This document shows, piece by piece, positions 44,907-55,433 of a stretch of DNA of 64,000 nucleotides (positions are counted from its first letter, which is position 1; every line of letters starts with the position of its first letter). Made by a program: the position numbers and the translations under genes. The notes under the pieces are model-generated. The model made no database searches. It saw only the letters and a list, made by a program, of their open reading frames with translations, and was not told the origin of the DNA. This stretch comes from Lumbricus terrestris (taxonomy: Eukaryota; Annelida; Clitellata; Crassiclitellata; Lumbricidae): assembly GCA_949752735.1 (NCBI GenBank), contig OX457050.1, positions 42,787,784 through 42,851,783 of the forward strand, written 5' to 3'.

Positions 44907-45569
44907 GGGGCGCGGACATTTCCCCCCCCTGGACAAAACCCCCCGGACAAACACCCCCGGACAATTCCCCCCCTGATTTAGCCTAGGACATTAACCCCCC
45001 GGACAATTCTTCCACTTTGCTTCCATTTAGGCAAAAATGCGTTTAATCCCACTTCTATTTAAATAACAATTATTTTTATCCATCCAGCTCCAATTTAAGC
45101 AAGAATATTTTCATTAATCCATCTTCCATTTAAGCAAGAATATTTTCATCCATACAGCTTTCATTTAAACAAGAGTATTTTCACCAATCCAGCTCCAATT
45201 TAAGCAAGAATATTTTCATCAATCCAGCTTCCATTTAAGCAAGAATATTTCCATCAATCCAGCTCCATTTTAAGCAAGAATATTTTCATCAATCCAGCTC
45301 CAATTTAAGCAAGAATATTTTCATCAATACAGCTTCCATTTAAGTAAAAATTATTTTCTATCAACCCGGCTTCTATTTAGCAAGAAATCTTTTCATCGAT
45401 CCAACTTAGGACACTTAGGACCGCCGTTTTATAGTAATACCACTTACACGCAATATCTTCGACAGGGGGGGAATGGTCCTACCCTGGGGGGGGCGGAATT
45501 GTCCGGGGGGAGTTTGTCCATGGGGAGTTTGTCCGGGGGGTTGCCCAGGGGGGGAAATGTCCTACACTC
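44907..45569. mobile_element. Foldback-like element with GGACATTTCCCC arms, exact 8-bp TSD
   Basis: Left end GGGGCGCGGACATTTCCCC, right end the complement of GAGTGTAGGACATTTCCCC, with further GGACA/CCCC units inside both arms. ATTATTTT is duplicated at 44899-44906 and 45570-45577. The centre, 45010-45410, is a regular run of ~35-bp iterons (CATCAATCCAGCTCCAATTT, AAGCAAGAATATTTT). Confidence 0.88.
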
Positions 45570-45591
45570 ATTATTTTTCGTAGTTCAGCAC

Positions 45592-45700
45592 AGGTCAGCA
45601 ACTAAGTCGTCATGTGCAGTAAATTGATGGCTGGAACAATGCTCTAGAAATTACCCATCTATCTCAATCAATTCATCACATACACCACATCCAAAAGAAT
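45592..45700 (-). pseudogene. Relic of the FGCGIC C-terminal module (1)
   Basis: Reads SFGCGVCDELIEIDG, stop, [21 protein letters not shown]. No fingers remain upstream, so this is the stump of a lost zinc-finger gene. Confidence 0.75.
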
Positions 45701-45957
45701 CCAGATTATTCGTGTATTGATAAACGTTCATTTGACTCATCAGCGCCTTAGGCTAACTCAAAAATCTAACTTATATAATAACGCCGCCACTGTTTGTATT
45801 CTGACGTGATTATTATGTTCAAAACCTGGATGAAGGAGGGCGACACGAATCACCTTTGTAATGGCAATGTCATGAAATAGCAGCAAGAAAGAATTTCTAC
45901 AACATCATTATCTCAAGTTACAACTGTTTTCATCGAAGATATTTGTAATCATAATTA

Positions 45958-46012
45958 TTCAACAGAGGTCAGCAGCTAAGTCGTCAGGTGGAGAAAGTCG
46001 ATGACTAGAGCA
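45958..46012 (-). pseudogene. Relic of the FGCGIC C-terminal module (2)
   Basis: Reads SCSSHRLSPPDDLAADLC, stop; only the last His pair and the tail are left. Confidence 0.65.
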
Positions 46013-46129
46013 ACTTACCAACGTCAAATAAAACATTGAGGACATTAAAATGATCCAGCAACGATAACCAAATTAAACAATAAGGAACAATGCCAACGAT
46101 AAAATATCGATGTGTTACACAACTTATGT

Positions 46130-46985
46130 GATGCATTTTTGTTGTGTAATTTCACAACACAAAGCTAATTTTCTTATTGCCAATGACAACAAAACACAAA
46201 ATGGCGACGAAGCACTACGATCTAGATTACACACACATATAATGCTTAAAAGAAAATCTAAGTGTAGTTTACGCTAACTCAATTCACTACTTTCAATGTA
46301 TAACTTGAATACAGGCCTACGCTTAAAAGCAAAAAGCTTAAAATTGCTGCACAAACTGCGCTAAATAGCCAAATCAGCAGACGTTTGGGGCGGAAAAATT
46401 TAATAAATAACAATAAATGTGTCCGAGAATTGAGCAAGAGACATTATGAACAGCATCGTTAGAAACTACAGTATAACATATATTTTAAACATTTAAATAA
46501 TCTGTAGAATTTTCATCTTATAATCATGTCACAACTAGGCAACAACTTACAAAAATCATGTCTATAAGAAGAAACTCTGGATAATCTCTATAGTCAGCAA
46601 AAACCCTCTTTCCAAAATTGTATATATGAAATTTGCACAAAAAAAACTATCTATATCGTTACAGTTATGCAGTTACTATGTCATCTTTTCTATATCTAAA
46701 CATCACAAATTATGCAACTATATAATGTGGAAAAATAAGCTCATACAACAATAATTATAATTTCAAACTGAGACAACACAGAATGATTACAATTCATAGT
46801 GAACTGTTTTTCCACAAAGCATTTGTCGTCAACATTCTGTCATAAATCATTATTTTGTCGAGATAAATTGAAGGTGGATTGATGAAAGCCTTGTTGAATT
46901 AGGAAATAGACTGATGAGAAGATCGCATGACAAATGCGATTGGATTGATGAAAACAATGCTTATAAAATTGAAGATGGATAAACA
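46130..46985. other. 3' flank of the 46988-49359 gene, homologous to 5160-6240
   Basis: Contains the uninterrupted counterpart (46358-46365) of the 5643-6044 insertion site and collinear blocks of the other locus, reversed. No gene. Confidence 0.7.
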
Positions 46986-46987
46986 AT

Positions 46988-49359
46988 TCACAGGTCAGAA
47001 ATTAAGTCGTCAGGTGGAGAATATTGATGAACAGAACAATGCTCCAGAAATGCTTTCTTTGTTTTGAGCAATTTGTCACATATACCACATCCAAAAGATG
47101 TTAACAAAGACGCTTGTGCATCCTTAGGAGATCTGACGTTGCTTACAAACAGACATTCTCCATCTCCAATCTCCAGTGACAGGTCTGTAATTACAATAGA
47201 ATCTGGACTCTTGGAGTAACGTTCATTTGGTTCATCGATAACACCCATGCTACTATATGTAATGAAATGTTCAGATACTTCAGCAGTTACTTCACTTCCC
47301 ATTTTCAGAACCTTTGGCTGTGCATGGAGTTGAAACTGTTTTGCTAAGGAACTTCTCTTGATCCGATGTTCATTGATTGCAAGCTGCTTCTCTGTTGCAT
47401 GACTTCCTCTGTGTGTCTTAAGATGTTCAATCCGTGTGAATCCTTTATTACAAACATCACACATGTATGGTTTCTCTCCAGTATGAGTTCTTATATGATA
47501 CTTTAGATGACTGCCGATTCTAAATGATTTCTGACATAACTGACATCTGTACGGTTTTTCACCTGTATGTATTCTCATATGAACCACCAAGTCATCTGCT
47601 TGAGTAAATGATTTCTTACACAACTGACACATGTTTGGTTTATTTCCAGTATGTGTTCTCATGTGCACCTCCAGTGAACTACATTGTGCAAATGTTTTTG
47701 GGCAGATTTTGCAGATGTATGGCGTTTCACCAGTATGGGTTCTCATGTGTGTTTTCAGATTACTACCTCTAGCAAATGATTTCTGACAGAAACGACATAT
47801 GTGTGGTTTCTCGCCAGTATGGGTTCTCATGTGCACGAGCAGAGTACTACTTGTGCTAAACGACATCGGACACAGCTGGCACTCGTATGGTTTCTCTCCA
47901 GTATGTGTTCTCATGTGCTTTTTCAGATGACTATTATTGACAAATGATTTCTGACATAATTGGCATCTGTATGGTTTTTCACCAGTATGGATTCTCATAT
48001 GCAAAATCAGGTAAGTTGACGTAGTAAACGATTTCTTACAAAACTTGCAAGTACTTGGTTTCTCTCCAGTATGACTTCTTTCGTGAGATTTCAGCTGACT
48101 ACTTTGGGCAAACGTTTTCTGACATAACTGGCATCTAAATGGTTTTTCACCAGTATGGGTTCTTATATGTGTCATCAAGCAACCCATTTGAGCAAATGAT
48201 TTCTTACAAAACTGACACTCATGTGGTTTCTCCCCAGTGTGGGTTCGCATGTGCATTTGCTGCTGACCACCTTGTGCAAATGTTTTCGGACAGAATTGGC
48301 ATGTGTATGGCTTTTCACCAGTATGAGTTCTCATGTGCACGGTCAGATTACTTCTTGCTGCAAATGATTTCTCACACAAATAACAGCTGTATGATTTTTC
48401 GCCAGTATGGAACCTTATGTGCATTTTCAGATCGCTGCCTCTAGTAAATGATTTGTTACATATCTGGCATTTGCATGGTTTTTCACCAGTATGAGTTTTC
48501 ATGTGAACGTTAAATTGACTATATCCAGTAAATGATTTCTGACATATCTGGCATCGGTATGGTTTTCACCAGTATGTATTCTTATATGTTCTGCCAAGTG
48601 ACATGTTTGAGCAAACGAGTTCTTACAAAACTGACATTTGTATGGTTTTTCACCAGTATGGGTTTTCATATGCAGTTTCAGCTGACAACTTTGAACAAAC
48701 GTTTTCTGACATAGCTGACACATATAAGGTTTCTCTCCCGTATGAGTTCTCACGTGTATTTTCATATAACCACCCTGAGTAAATGACTTTTCACATATCT
48801 GACACTTATATGGTTTATCACCAGTGTGGGTTCTCATATGAGCTTTCAAAGAAGACTCATTAGCAAGCAATTTCTGACATAAATGACACCGGCATCGTTT
48901 TTCGCCAGAATGAGATCTCAAGTGAATTTTTAGAGCACTACTTACTGTAAACGATTTTTGACATATCTGGCAATTGTATGGTTTTTCACCAGTGTGGGTT
49001 CTCGTGTGCCTTTTCAACTGACTACATTGAGCAAACGTTTTCTCACATAAGTGGCAGGTGAATGGTTTCTCTCCGGTATGAGTTCTCATGTGCGCTTGTG
49101 CATCGCCATTTTTAGCAAATGACTTCTGACACATCTGGCACCTGTATGGTTTATTACCAGTATGGGTTCTCATGTGAATTGTCAGAGAAGACTGATTAGC
49201 AAATGATTTCTGACATACATGACAACTGCATCGTTTTTCTCCAGAATGAGATCTCAAGTGAATTTTCAGATGACTACTTACAGCAAACGATTTCTTACAC
49301 AGTTCGCACCAGTACTGTCTTTCCGACATGGTCGGTTTGTCTCCAGGATGAATTCTCAC
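46988..49359 (-). CDS. C2H2 zinc-finger protein, 23 fingers, FGCGIC module, one frameshift
   Basis: Two overlapping frames make one gene: 49359-48499 (fingers 1-9 and the start of 10) and 48502-46988 (fingers 11-23 and the C-terminus). The break is a single base missing near 48563 (GGTTTTCACC where intact linkers have GGTTTTTCACC, minus strand), in a homopolymer; it could be a real mutation or an assembly error. Fingers have regular TGEKP linkers; finger 10 is split (CQICQKSF / GYSQLNVHMKTH). The linker has VSNVRSPKDAQ; the end has SFGCGICDKLL, EHCSVH and the tail YSPPDDLISDL. An intact product would be about 790 residues, presumably a nuclear DNA-binding protein. Its inverted paralogue is the wreck at 1-5155. 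Confidence 0.88.
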
Positions 49360-49429
49360 GTGCTTTAATAGATTCTACACTGATTAAATCATATATTTGG
49401 CACCTTTATTTCCTAGCTCCTGTATAATG

Positions 49430-50230
49430 TTGTCATATTAGCCATCTATTGTACATAATCTGTAATGCTCTTGGTGCAGATTTGTGTGATGAAGATCTTG
49501 TCTTACAAATGCCGCTCCATATCTTCGTGGCACCTGTCAGTTGAATATCAGAGGCTAAAACGAATGAGAACTTCGACGCTTGAAAATGTTGTAAATTATG
49601 ATTGATTGATTAACAATAAAATTGCAGGGAGAAAGAATTGGATACCGCATCTCTAAGTGTGATGATAATTACAAAAAACGATCCAAACAACATGAGCGGC
49701 ACTCCTCGGACTACCCGGGACAGCATCGCATTCCATAGGAAGAGTAATCTATGGTTCCTCGGATACGAACCTTGAACTTTCAAATAGTGCAAATTGATTT
49801 GAAGGAAGACAGGGCAATCAGTGAAATGAGAATACAGATGGAAGCTTGAAGACTTTGACCAATTATGGAGTGATGTCTATATATTCTTGGGAAGAAATGA
49901 GCTTCAGAAAGCTGTCATCCTGGTGATGCAATACAGTTGCAGATGGTGTCAATATACACTGATTCACTAAAAGGAATGGATAGAGAATATGGTTGTCACA
50001 TTAAAGGTAGGACGAGGTCAAAGGCCCGTGTAGATGCAGCAAAAAGTGGAACTCTGACGAGTCTAAATTGTGCACCAGAAAATTGAGCAATTTTGGAAGA
50101 GCTTGAAAAAAGTGAATGATGGAAATTAATCCGCAGATGATGAGACATGTATGTCAGCAAGCACCAGTGCGGACAGAAGCGAATATTGATGCATGCTCAG
50201 AACAACTGAATGGAAAAAGAATGACTATAG
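49430..50230. other. 5' flank of the zinc-finger gene, no gene recognised
   Basis: A CTGACAG/GTGCC border on the minus strand at 49533-49534 resembles the acceptor of the shared 5' exon, but the following sequence is diverged. Confidence 0.4.
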
Positions 50231-50239
50231 ACATCAATG

Positions 50240-50880
50240 GGCAAATCTATAAATGGGTGTGCAACGACGGACTATTCGTCAAAGGACTGTTCATCAAATG
50301 GTCGATTAATGAACTGTTGGCCAAACGAATGAATCTGAGTTTGACCAGTGCATCATTATGGCAATATTTTTATAAATCAGACTTCTGCCTTATCAATTCA
50401 GCAACCGTTGGCGTGACATGTGTTCTTCCATCAATCCAAAGTTATATTTACATAACAATTATTGTCATTAATGCAACTTCTATTAAATCAAGAACTGTTT
50501 TATCAAGCCCACTTGTATTATTTTTAGGTGATATAATTATCATCAATCCAAATCAAGCTTTCACTGGATCAAATACCTTGTTTCATTCAGCTCCCAATTA
50601 TGGGGACATTTATACCCATCAATCCAGTTTTTACTAAGGCAACGAATTAATTTTATGAGTCCAAATTCCATATAGGAAAATATTTATTTTTCAGCAATCC
50701 TGCATTCATTTCAAACAGACAAGATAAAATAATTTACCAGTTTGAACCACACTTTTACCCTTTCAATGTAAAATATTTGTGGTTCACAAATTAAAAAAAT
50801 TCTTTAAACTTTCTAAGGTGGATGGACAATCCGTTCACGAATCGTCCTTTGACGAAATCGCTACATATGATAACAGATGC
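50240..50880. mobile_element. Possible short element, TTCGTCAAAGGAC arms
   Basis: ATTCGTCAAAGGACTG at about 50276 and, inverted, GTCCTTTGACGAA at about 50845, with CAATCCAA iterons between. The ends and duplication are not clear. The open frame at 50116-50637 crosses it and is not a gene. Confidence 0.4.
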
Positions 50881-51101
50881 AGCACCGACACCAATATACA
50901 AAAATGCAGAGAAATACATCATTTTGAAAGACAGGATCATTTATGAGAGGAAGACAGAACGATGATATAAAGAAAAAAGGTATAAAGCCTCACACAGAGC
51001 ATGGCACCATATTGATCAGATGCATGTGTTTTTGAAAAGGCAGAGATGCATGGAAAAGCTATGGTCATGTAAAATATGGCTCAGGATGAAACTGGCTAAG
51101 G

Positions 51102-51983
51102 TAGTGATGTAGCTTTTCCGGAAAAGTATTTTGACGGAAAGTTTCCGGAAACTTTCCGGAAACTTTCCAAAGAACCGGAAAATACATTAAACTCAGAAAA
51201 TATAAGAATTTCACTCTCATAAATTTTTCTTATAGTGAACTCCTTTTATTTACAGTACTTCTGTCGATGCAAACAAGGTTAAACTTAAAAATAATTAATA
51301 TGAGCAATAAACACTATTCATTAGCATTTCAGACTAGAGTAGCCTATAGAAGTTGCTTGCATGTCTGCAGTCATCTCTGTTGCAGGAAATGTGTAAAAAA
51401 ACTGATACAAACATGAAGTAATACAGCATCAATTTCTGTGTCTGTCTTATATTTTCATAACTCGCAAATATGAAGGTGACTGAATGATAAAAAATATTTT
51501 CTCTAAATTTACATCAAAGTTTAATTGCATTTAATTCCTAAATGTACCGGTATTTTTGGGCTGTGTGAACAATTATCACTAACACTAGCAGTGCCATCTA
51601 TTGAATAAACTATTACTTATAACCACCTAAGACTGCTTATAGTGATGGATGTATTTAGTAGCATTATATTGAAAGAAAATTTCGGACTCCTTAGAAATAC
51701 CATTTTATTGGCGGAAAAATACATTGGAAAGTTTCCGGAAAAATATGAAACTTTCTGGACAATTTTTTCACCTCACAACACTAACTTCTGATAGTGATTG
51801 ATGCATTTAGTAACATTATATTGAAAGAAAATTCGGACTCATTAGAATTGAGTATGTATTTAATAATATTTTATTGGTCGAAAAATATGTCGGAAAGTTT
51901 CCGGAAAGATTCGTCGGAAAGTTTCCGAAACTTTCCGGAAAGATATGAAACTTTCCGAGGAAAGTTTCCGCCTCACAACACTA
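51102..51983. mobile_element. hAT-like element with TTTCCGGAAA subterminal motifs
   Basis: Ends TAGTGATGTAGC and the complement of TAGTGTTGTGAGGCGG; duplication GGCTAAGG at 51094-51101 and 51984-51991. Many copies of GGAAAGTTTCCGGAAA lie near both ends. A ~150-bp internal segment is present twice (around 51640 and 51785). No transposase. Confidence 0.85.
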
Positions 51984-52079
51984 GGCTAAGGTCAGATGGA
52001 CCGATTCTAAGTCAAAACCCCAGACAATCTCATCCCCTGTGCAAATAGCCTATTTCTGTAGATAATTGATAACAAGCAT

Positions 52080-52250
52080 TTTATCAATACAGCTTCTATT
52101 TAAATAACAACAATTGTTTTAATCAATCCAACTTTTATTTAAATAACAATTGCTTTTCATCAATACAGCTCCAATTTCAGAACGAATATATTCACTAATC
52201 AATTTCCAATTCAAGCAAGAATATTTTCATCAATCCATAAATTGGCATAA
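52080..52250. repeat. Iteron stretch
   Basis: CATCAATACAGCTCCAATTT-type units. Confidence 0.55.
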
Positions 52251-52553
52251 ATCATCGCATTCATTGCACTAAAAAATCAGAAAAATGCTAAGTGCTTCCT
52301 GTTTTGGTCTAAAGATTTTCATCCGTCATCCCACTTCGTGGTTTGTTATCAGTATTGTGATCGAAAAAATAATAGCCTCGAAGCCATTTCTCCATGTAAT
52401 TTCAGCGGCGATTAGTATTTTAGTTACATATGAAACTATTGATAACAAACCACGAAGTGGGATGACGGGTGAAAATCTTCAGACCAAAACAAGAAGCGGG
52501 ATGATTTTTCTGATATTTCTAGTGCAATAAATCCGATGATTGATGCAAATTAC
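52250..52553. repeat. Large inverted repeat (foldback), ~100-bp arms
   Basis: The arm 52252-52352 (with CATCCCACTTCGTGGTTTGT) is inverted at 52436-52550 (ACAAACCACGAAGTGGGATG), separated by an ~85-bp loop. The transcript could form a long hairpin. A partial copy is at 44720-44906. Confidence 0.85.
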
Positions 52554-52599
52554 AGTTTGCAGGGGGTAATGTTTAGGAGGGATTAATTTGAAACCTTTA

Positions 52600-52910
52600 C
52601 ACCGAACTTTCAACTGTAATCGAATAGCGCAGACTCAACTTTTAGCGCGAACTATTAAACAAAAATAGAAGAAATTACCGAGATTTGCATTGTAACTTTA
52701 GGACAAAACTCTAAAAAAAATTAATTATAGGCCTGCACTAAGTCTAACCAGTTGTCGCATTAATTAGAAATTGCAATGAAATTCTGACGTTAACTTCTCT
52801 CCATACAAAATGGCGAGTGATAATTATTAGATACGAGATCTCATAGCAATGGAAGCTCAGTACAGATCATTCTGCCATCTAGTGAATATCATAGATCCTA
52901 CATTTTCGTA
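52600..52910. repeat. Dispersed ~300-bp repeat, copy 2
   Basis: CTTTCAACTGTAATCGAATA, AGACTCAACTTTTAGCGCG, AAAATGGCGAGTGATA and CTGCCATCTAGTGAATATC; see copies at 44085 and 60365. Confidence 0.6.
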
Positions 52911-53520
52911 ATTGTAATTTCCAAATCTCCGCTTGAGATTTGAGTAACGCCACTCGAAAACCAGGCGCATGATACGGTACAGGCTTAACCACAGTTGATT
53001 GAATTGTTGTAGTTTTCTTTATTATTTTCATATTTGTAACTGGTTGCGGGTCTGCGGTGTGTGAGCGGGAAGCTCAATAAAACGATAATAATTATCATCA
53101 CAATCGTTGAACCGCTGAGCTGGTTCACGACCGTTGAGTTTATTAATTATTGAAAGGACGACAGAAAGAATGTACGCTTGTTTTTCTGCATTGAAGTGAA
53201 GCGACGTGCATCAGCCGTGTAAATAATGTTTTCCAGACCTGGTCGTCCGGCTATTGTATTTAAGGGTCCCGCTTAGCTCCCTCTTGGCACTCGTGAGAAC
53301 TTAGAAGATCCAGTTGAAGATGGGCGAGAGCCTGGATGAAGGAGGATGACAACGCGAGTGATTTTTTGGCAGTGCATAAAGTGTGGAAAAATAAGTGCCT
53401 GGACGCCCATTTACCTCTCCAAAAGAAGTGCCTGGACGCCTCTTATCTTGCCAGTCTGTGCTTGCCAATAAGTGGCTGGACGGTGTTCAAATTTTAAAAC
53501 AAGTGCATGGACGCCGTCCA

Positions 53521-54310
53521 ACTCCAAATCGACAGAAGAAGACATCCACAACATACAAGAAAACGTTAACATTCTAGGCAGGGAAGGAGAGAGGGTAGGC
53601 CTAAAAATCAACCGCAGCAAAACAAAAACAATGACCTTCGGAGAAAAAAAGAACATAAAACCAATCGAAATCAATGGTGAAGGCCTGGAACACGTGGAAG
53701 AATTTGTTTATCTGGGAAGCCTGCTAACATGGGACAATGACTGCGGAAGGGAGATAGGAAGCCGGATAGCGAAAGCAGCGGGGGCATTGGCAGCCTTTGG
53801 AAACCTTTGGAGAAGTCGGGAAATAAGCATAAAAACAAAAATGGAAATCATAAAAACATGCATATTCAGTATACTGCTACATGCATGTGAGACGTGGACC
53901 TTGCGCAAAAGGGAAACAAACAAACTATTGGCATTTGAAATGAGATGCTACAGATGGATACTGCACATCAGGTGGGAGCAAAAGATAACAAATGTGGAAG
54001 TGCGCGCAAGAGTGGGAAATACAAAAAACATAAAACAACTGATAATGGAGAGGAAACTAAACTTCTTTGGACATTTATGCAGAATGGGAAACGACCGACT
54101 CATCAAACAGGTCATCTTCGGAATGATGGACGGAAGGGGGGTTAGAGGAAGACCGTGCAGAGAGTGGCTGGATGACATCACGGACTGGTGCGAACTGGAA
54201 ATCTACAAACTTAGCAGAATGGCGCTGGAGAGAGACAAATGGAGACGAATTGTGAAACAAGCGATTGACACCAACGGGCACTGAGCCCATGGACCGCAAT
54301 GATGATGATG
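53521..54310 (+). mobile_element. 5'-truncated RTE-like retrotransposon with RT tail and 14-bp TSD
   Basis: The frame (to the stop at 54284) begins within the RT domain: GLKINRSKTKTMTFG, EEFVYLGSLLTWD, LLHACETWTLRK, LNFFGHLCRMGND and RGRPCREWLDDI. The palm YxDD is not included, so no active enzyme. The 3' tail is (GAT)n, as in RTE-like LINEs. The 14-bp direct repeat ATGGACGCCGTCCA (53507-53520 and 54311-54324) marks the insertion. It is the longest and best-kept retroelement frame in the window. Confidence 0.85.
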
Positions 54311-54329
54311 ATGGACGCCGTCCATGACC

Positions 54330-55430
54330 GTCCAGGCACACTTTAAGCCCTGTTTTTTTTGGTCAAACATTGGGTGACTTTCTATGCAAAAAGCAAGTAG
54401 GCCTAATGTAGCCTTTGTCGTCTTGGGTTGACAATACACAGCTTTTATGGTGTGGTCTCAATTTGTATTAATCATCAACTATACTGATGGAAAAAGCTAA
54501 CGAAAAAAAGCACTTGGAAAACGTTTCTTGAGATAACGCTCATGACCGTCCAGTCATACTGCAGTTGTCGTTAACCCATTAGAGCCCAAGCTTTTGCCAA
54601 ATGGCCAATCTTTATTATACTTGGAAATAAACATATGATGCTAATGTTAGTTAGGTCCAGGGAACTTTAATTTTTATATAATTCAGCTATCGGCCGCTAG
54701 ATGGCGCTCTGTTCCCATTTGGGAACAATGGGCACAAATGGTACTCTGTTCCCATAATTATCACAGTTCTCCAGCCATTCGTTGAGCAAGAGATGAATCC
54801 AATTCTACTTTCGAACTCTTTGGGGGGGGAGTCCATGATGGCCAATTTTTAATGAAGCAAAATGTACATGCATCAATCAAAACTTCGGTTTAAGATAATT
54901 ATTTTCTTCAATCCAAATTCTATTTAAGCATAAATATGGTCAATATCCGACGAAGTGTCTGCTTCGAAGTAAAAAAACTAAACATTTGCACACAGTATAA
55001 TTCGACTGTTATTAAATTTAAAAAATGCAAATAGGCCTACAATATACCCGTAAATAGCACAGTACTGCAGTTGTCGTAGTACCAAATACTTGGAAGTTGA
55101 TGCAAAACAGCTTCGCACATCTAGTTTATATAGACAGATTGGACACGCGACAACATATAGCCTAGTCTTCGAATATTTGAACTTTAAGCCGAATATTCTA
55201 CAGTGTTCACGAACACCAGTTACATTTTGTTCGGCTATTCAGTAAATTTTAAGTATTTTACTAAATCACAATGAATGCGAATCTACCGTAGTATGACAAA
55301 ATATTTCGCAATTAAACTGATACATATTGAATATATAATCCGTTTGTAACTCAGCACATTAACTGTACTTATTATTTATATGAAATCACAGCCAAGTGCT
55401 TCCATCTTTCCTCAATATTCAATTTAAAAA
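54330..55430. other. No gene recognised
   Basis: AT-rich; the 3' flank of the minus-strand zinc-finger gene is at its right end. Confidence 0.5.
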
Positions 55431-55433
55431 AGT

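Noticed and set aside
50116..50637. 173-aa open frame
   Set aside because: Crosses an iteron-bearing repeat; no domain, low-complexity hydrophobic end.
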